DNA of 16,123 nucleotides from Maritimibacter sp. Lineage in GTDB: Bacteria; Pseudomonadota; Alphaproteobacteria; Rhodobacterales; Rhodobacteraceae. The notes beneath the pieces are model-generated. The model was not told where the DNA came from, ran no database searches, and saw only the letters and a program-made list of their open reading frames with translations. The stretch lies in NCBI GenBank assembly GCA_003520545.1, contig DOUP01000008.1, positions 1-16,123 on the forward strand, given 5' to 3'. The translations under genes were made by a program, and so were the position numbers. This document shows, piece after piece, positions 13,146 through 16,123 of this stretch (position 1 is the first letter of the stretch; each line of letters opens with the position of its first letter).

Positions 13146-14471
13146 TTAGTGGGCGATATCTTCCTGTTTCACGAACATGTTGTCCCAGGCCCGGTCGATC
13201 AGGTCCGGGGTCATCCGGTAAGGAATGCCCTCGAAATCGCAGATCGCGATCATCTGGTCGATCAGGAACACCGGCTGGTAGTTCGCATAGATGTTGTCGA
13301 TGGTGGGGTATTTCCGCTTGAGCAGATGCAGGAGCGAGGCTTCGTCGAGCCGCATCCCCTTTTTCTTCGCGACGAGCGCGAAGATTTTCAGGAAATTTTC
13401 CTGGTTGGGCCCGTCGATCTTGATCTTGAAGAAGATCCGGCGCAGGGCCGCCTTGTCGAAAATCTCGTTCGGGTGGAAGTTGGTCGAGAAGATCACGAGG
13501 GTGTCGAAGGGCACTTCGAATTTCTCGCCCGATTGGAGGGCGAGGATGTCCTTGTTCTCTTCCAGTGGCACGATCCAGCGGTTGATGAGTGCCTGTGGCG
13601 GATCGGACTGTCGGCCCAAATCGTCGACGATGAAAACGCCGCCGGTGGATTTGAACTGAAGCGGCGCGGTATAGGTCCGCGCGTTCGGGTTGTATTTCAG
13701 ATCAAGCATGTCGAGCGTCAGCTCGCCGCCCGTGATCACAGTGGGGCGGGTGCATTTCACATAGCGCTTGTCGAAGGTGTTCGAGGTGCGGCGGAGCGAA
13801 TTCGGGTCGTCGCGCTGTTCTTCGGCCGCGGTGTGCACGATAGGGTCGTAGACCGTGATGACCTGCCCGGAATACATCACGGCGCGCGGGATATAGATCT
13901 TGTCCCCAAGCGCGTCGCGAATGCCGTTGGAGATCGAGGATTTGCCGTTGCCCGGCGGGCCATACATCAGGATCGAACGGCCGGAACCGACAGCCGGTCC
14001 AAGGTGGTTGAGCAGGTCGTCGGGCAGGACCAGGTGACCCATCGCTTCGGTCAGGCGCTGACGGGTGATGTGGATATCCTTGATCGACTGCCGCTTCACC
14101 TGTTCGGCGTAAGCGTCCATCGGCACAGGCATGGCGCCGTAATATTCCGACTGCGACAGGGCATCGAGTGCGCGGGCCTTGCCGGTGTCCGAGAGCTTGT
14201 AGCCCATTTCATGGCCTGAGGTGGCGTGCAGCGTGCCGGTCGCTTCGATCAATCCCTGCGCGCGGGCGTTGTCGATCAGCTCCTGCGTAACGCGGGTGGG
14301 CAGGCACAGGATGCGCTCCAGCTCGGAGACATGTTCGACGTTCATGCGGAACATGGTTTTCAGAAGGATGTCGCGCATCATGACTTCGGACAGTCCCACG
14401 TCCTCCATCTTCTTGCAGGGCGGCGGCGGGGTCACGCCGAATACCGTCATGTCCATCGGTTGCATATTCAT
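13146..14471 (-). CDS. AAA+ ATPase with N-terminal winged-helix-like region
   Basis: A 441-residue ATPase from the ATG at 14471 (alternative ATG 14519; weak ribosome-binding sites for both, the later start fitting family members I recall). Numbering from 14471: an N-terminal region with short helices and ARAQGLIEATG (about 68-80) resembles a winged helix. Walker A GPPGNGKS (171-178), Walker B GGVFIVDD (277-284), sensor 1 FSTN (328-331) and arginine finger RR (344-345) make it a catalytically complete AAA+ protein. The stretch GEKFEVPFDTLVIFSTNFHP is highly family-like. Homologues are, from memory, common single-copy proteins of alphaproteobacteria annotated only as ATPases. The cellular role is unknown. 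The gene diverges from the membrane protein gene to its right and is followed by a hairpin repeat. Confidence 0.85.
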   Translation of the reverse strand: MNMQPMDMTVFGVTPPPPCKKMEDVGLSEVMMRDILLKTMFRMNVEHVSELERILCLPTRVTQELIDNARAQGLIEATGTLHATSGHEMGYKLSDTGKARALDALSQSEYYGAMPVPMDAYAEQVKRQSIKDIHITRQRLTEAMGHLVLPDDLLNHLGPAVGSGRSILMYGPPGNGKSSISNGIRDALGDKIYIPRAVMYSGQVITVYDPIVHTAAEEQRDDPNSLRRTSNTFDKRYVKCTRPTVITGGELTLDMLDLKYNPNARTYTAPLQFKSTGGVFIVDDLGRQSDPPQALINRWIVPLEENKDILALQSGEKFEVPFDTLVIFSTNFHPNEIFDKAALRRIFFKIKIDGPNQENFLKIFALVAKKKGMRLDEASLLHLLKRKYPTIDNIYANYQPVFLIDQMIAICDFEGIPYRMTPDLIDRAWDNMFVKQEDIAH

Positions 14472-14610
14472 CGACTGTTCGCTCTTTTTTCTTCGATTCG
14501 ACTGGTTCGGCTTCATCAAGCCACGAAAAAACGCCTATACTATGACCAAGGTGCCAAAGCGCATTTGCAAGAAAGTAAAAAAGCTGAAATCGAGCAGGAT
14601 TAAGGGACAG
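14472..14610. promoter_or_regulatory. Divergent promoter region between the ATPase and membrane-protein genes
   Basis: This AT-richer 139-base interval must hold both promoters. On the minus strand TTGGTC and the -10-like TATAGG/AGTATA near 14534-14552 are suggestive but too closely spaced to be firm. Confidence 0.35.
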
Positions 14611-16123
14611 ATGGGGAAAACACACGGCACGCGTCTGGCGTTGGTGATGGGATTGGTCGGGCTGGCATTGGCCGCCGCGTCGATCCTGAAGGGAGCATAT
14701 TTCCTCGGCAAGCATGAGGGCGACACGCTGCACCTGCTGCAAATGGTGCTGCGGATGAGCGAGGGCGAGTGGCCGCACCTGGATTTCGTGACCCCCATCG
14801 GCGTGTTTGCGATGGCACCGATCGCGTGGCTCGTGTCAATTGGTCTGGGCGTCGGACATGCGATCTTGTGGAGCCAGGTGCTTGTCGCCGCCCTGATGTT
14901 TCCGGCGATCTGGTGGGTGGCGCGGACCCGGTACGAGGGCCTGTGGTCCTATCTTTTCGGCGCGCTGGTCCTGATCCTGATCCTTGCGCTGGTGCATGGC
15001 GAAAGCCAGCCTGCGGTGTCGATCTCGATGCATTACAATCGGTGGGCCTGGGCCGCGACGTTCCTGGCGTTGTCGATTGCGGTTCTGCCCGCGCGGGGGC
15101 CGTCGCGTCAGGCGGTGGACGGGGTCGTGATCGGGGCGGCGATGGCCGCGCTTTTGCTCATCAAGGTGACTTACCTGGCGGCTTTCCTGATCCCCGTGGT
15201 GGTCGCGCTTGTCGGTCGCAAGTCCTGGCGCACGCTGTGGGTCGGTGTTGCAACAGGGCTGGTCGTCATGGCGCTGATGACGGTGATCGTGGGCACTCCG
15301 GTCTTCTGGCTCGCCTATCTACGCGACCTTGCCACGGTTGCCGTGTCGACCGTGCGGCCTCAGCCCGGTTTGCCGTTTGGCAACACGGTCGGCGCGCCGG
15401 CCTACATGGCCGGGTCGCTTTCAGTGGTGCTGTCGGTGATCTGGCTGCGGCAGGCCGGGCGCAAACTGGAAGGGCTGGTGATGCTGCTCCTGGTGCCCGC
15501 GTTCTTCTATGTCACCTATCAGAATTTCGGCAATGATCCCCAGTGGTTGCCGCTCGTCGGGCTGATGCTGGTCATGCTGTTGCCCGCGCCGGATGTGACC
15601 AACAGGTTCGGCTGGAACATGCGGCAGGCGATGGTGCTGACCGCGACGGCGATCTTTGCCTTCGGCGCGCCCTCGGTCATCAACCTGGCCTATTCGCCGT
15701 TTCGGCACGCGACTGAAGACGGGGAGAAATACACAGCTCTCCTCCCCGGCTGCGGTAAGAACGAGGACATCGTAACGCCCAGGATCCGCGCGCATCGGGT
15801 GGATGCCAAGATTGCGCTGGATGGTCCCGGAACGCCCTACGAGGCGTTTTGGGACGAGGATTTCCGGGGCGGCGAAAAGGTGACCTGGCAAGGCGAGGCG
15901 CTGGATAGCTGCACGATCGAACTGGGCACCGTGGCGTGGTTTCAGACGATGGCGGAGGGATTGAAAGAGACCGGGCTGATCGAGGGCAAGACGGCCTTCG
16001 TTGCCGACATCCTCAACGGCTTTTGGCTCTACGGCGCGTTCGAGCCGCTTCCGATGAACGCGCCGTGGTATTACGGCGGGCTGACCGGGTTCGAAAATGC
16101 CGACTACCTTGTCGTGCCGCTTT
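14611..16123 (+). CDS. Polytopic membrane protein, GT-C glycosyltransferase-like (partial, C-terminus off the window)
   Basis: The frame is open for 504 codons and runs off the right edge. The start at 14611 has AAGGGA just upstream; an in-frame ATG at 14542 would add a 23-residue lysine-rich extension. The protein has an N-terminal transmembrane helix (about 8-26) and then a loop KHEGDTLHLLQMVLRMSEGE and PHLDFVTPIG. Acidic residues in this loop (E36, D38) are where GT-C enzymes place metal-binding catalytic acids. About eight to ten hydrophobic segments follow up to residue about 365. The last 130 or so residues (from SPFRHATEDGEKYTALLPGCG) are hydrophilic with two cysteines, probably periplasmic. 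A role in transfer of a polyprenol-linked sugar is inferred from topology and loop; the family is not firmly identified. Confidence 0.7.
   Translation, partial: MGKTHGTRLALVMGLVGLALAAASILKGAYFLGKHEGDTLHLLQMVLRMSEGEWPHLDFVTPIGVFAMAPIAWLVSIGLGVGHAILWSQVLVAALMFPAIWWVARTRYEGLWSYLFGALVLILILALVHGESQPAVSISMHYNRWAWAATFLALSIAVLPARGPSRQAVDGVVIGAAMAALLLIKVTYLAAFLIPVVVALVGRKSWRTLWVGVATGLVVMALMTVIVGTPVFWLAYLRDLATVAVSTVRPQPGLPFGNTVGAPAYMAGSLSVVLSVIWLRQAGRKLEGLVMLLLVPAFFYVTYQNFGNDPQWLPLVGLMLVMLLPAPDVTNRFGWNMRQAMVLTATAIFAFGAPSVINLAYSPFRHATEDGEKYTALLPGCGKNEDIVTPRIRAHRVDAKIALDGPGTPYEAFWDEDFRGGEKVTWQGEALDSCTIELGTVAWFQTMAEGLKETGLIEGKTAFVADILNGFWLYGAFEPLPMNAPWYYGGLTGFENADYLVVPL

Noticed and set aside
12954..14219. 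421-codon plus-strand reading frame across the repeat region and the AAA+ gene
   Set aside because: Mostly antisense to the ATPase gene; no recognisable motif and no ribosome-binding site.
1..16123. CRISPR arrays, toxin-antitoxin pairs, phage structural genes or defence systems
   Set aside because: No regularly spaced repeats and no matching protein motifs were seen on either strand.

Overview
The window looks like chromosomal DNA of a GC-rich alphaproteobacterium, most likely of the Rhodobacterales/Roseobacter group. The grounds are codon usage, the ProXWV-type transporter, the ligase-associated Lhr-type helicase and a characteristic alphaproteobacterial AAA+ ATPase. This assignment is an inference from protein character; no database search was possible.

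Layout. (1) 1-2993, minus strand: a glycine betaine/proline-type ABC transporter in the order binding protein (proX-like), permease (proW-like), ATPase (proV-like, cut by the left edge). An intrinsic terminator-like hairpin lies between the first two genes. (2) 3188-3884: tRNA-Thr(TGT) followed by a decayed tyrosine integrase, the scar of an integrative element. (3) 3880-6007: a MerR-family regulator with four C-terminal cysteines on the plus strand. It faces a two-gene minus-strand operon of a divergent PanB-like enzyme and a class I methyltransferase. The regulator upstream region and the operon promoter both carry dyads built from the half-site TCTGAC, and the operon copy fills an overlong 20-bp spacer, as in MerR-controlled promoters. 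(4) 6231-9298: a LysR regulator divergent from a two-gene operon encoding a D-threonine aldolase/D-serine dehydratase-type PLP enzyme and an ornithine cyclodeaminase/mu-crystallin-type enzyme. A perfect 8-6-8 inverted repeat overlaps the lysR start codon. (5) 9299-10195: mobile debris, namely a 151-bp element with 28-bp imperfect terminal inverted repeats and the left end of an IS66-type element with truncated tnpA. (6) 10196-12589, minus: a ligase-associated Lhr-like DEXH helicase without its usual partner genes beside it. (7) 12590-13145: a gene-free stretch packed with nested and dispersed inverted repeats. (8) 13146-14471, minus: an AAA+ ATPase with an N-terminal winged-helix-like region. 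(9) 14611 to the right edge, plus: a polytopic GT-C-like membrane protein with a C-terminal soluble domain.

The most interesting points are the probable MerR regulon (PanB-like enzyme plus methyltransferase) with altered PanB metal-site residues, the compact LysR/aldolase/OCD catabolic cassette, and the repeat structures around the helicase. No CRISPR array, phage structural gene or obvious defence system was seen.
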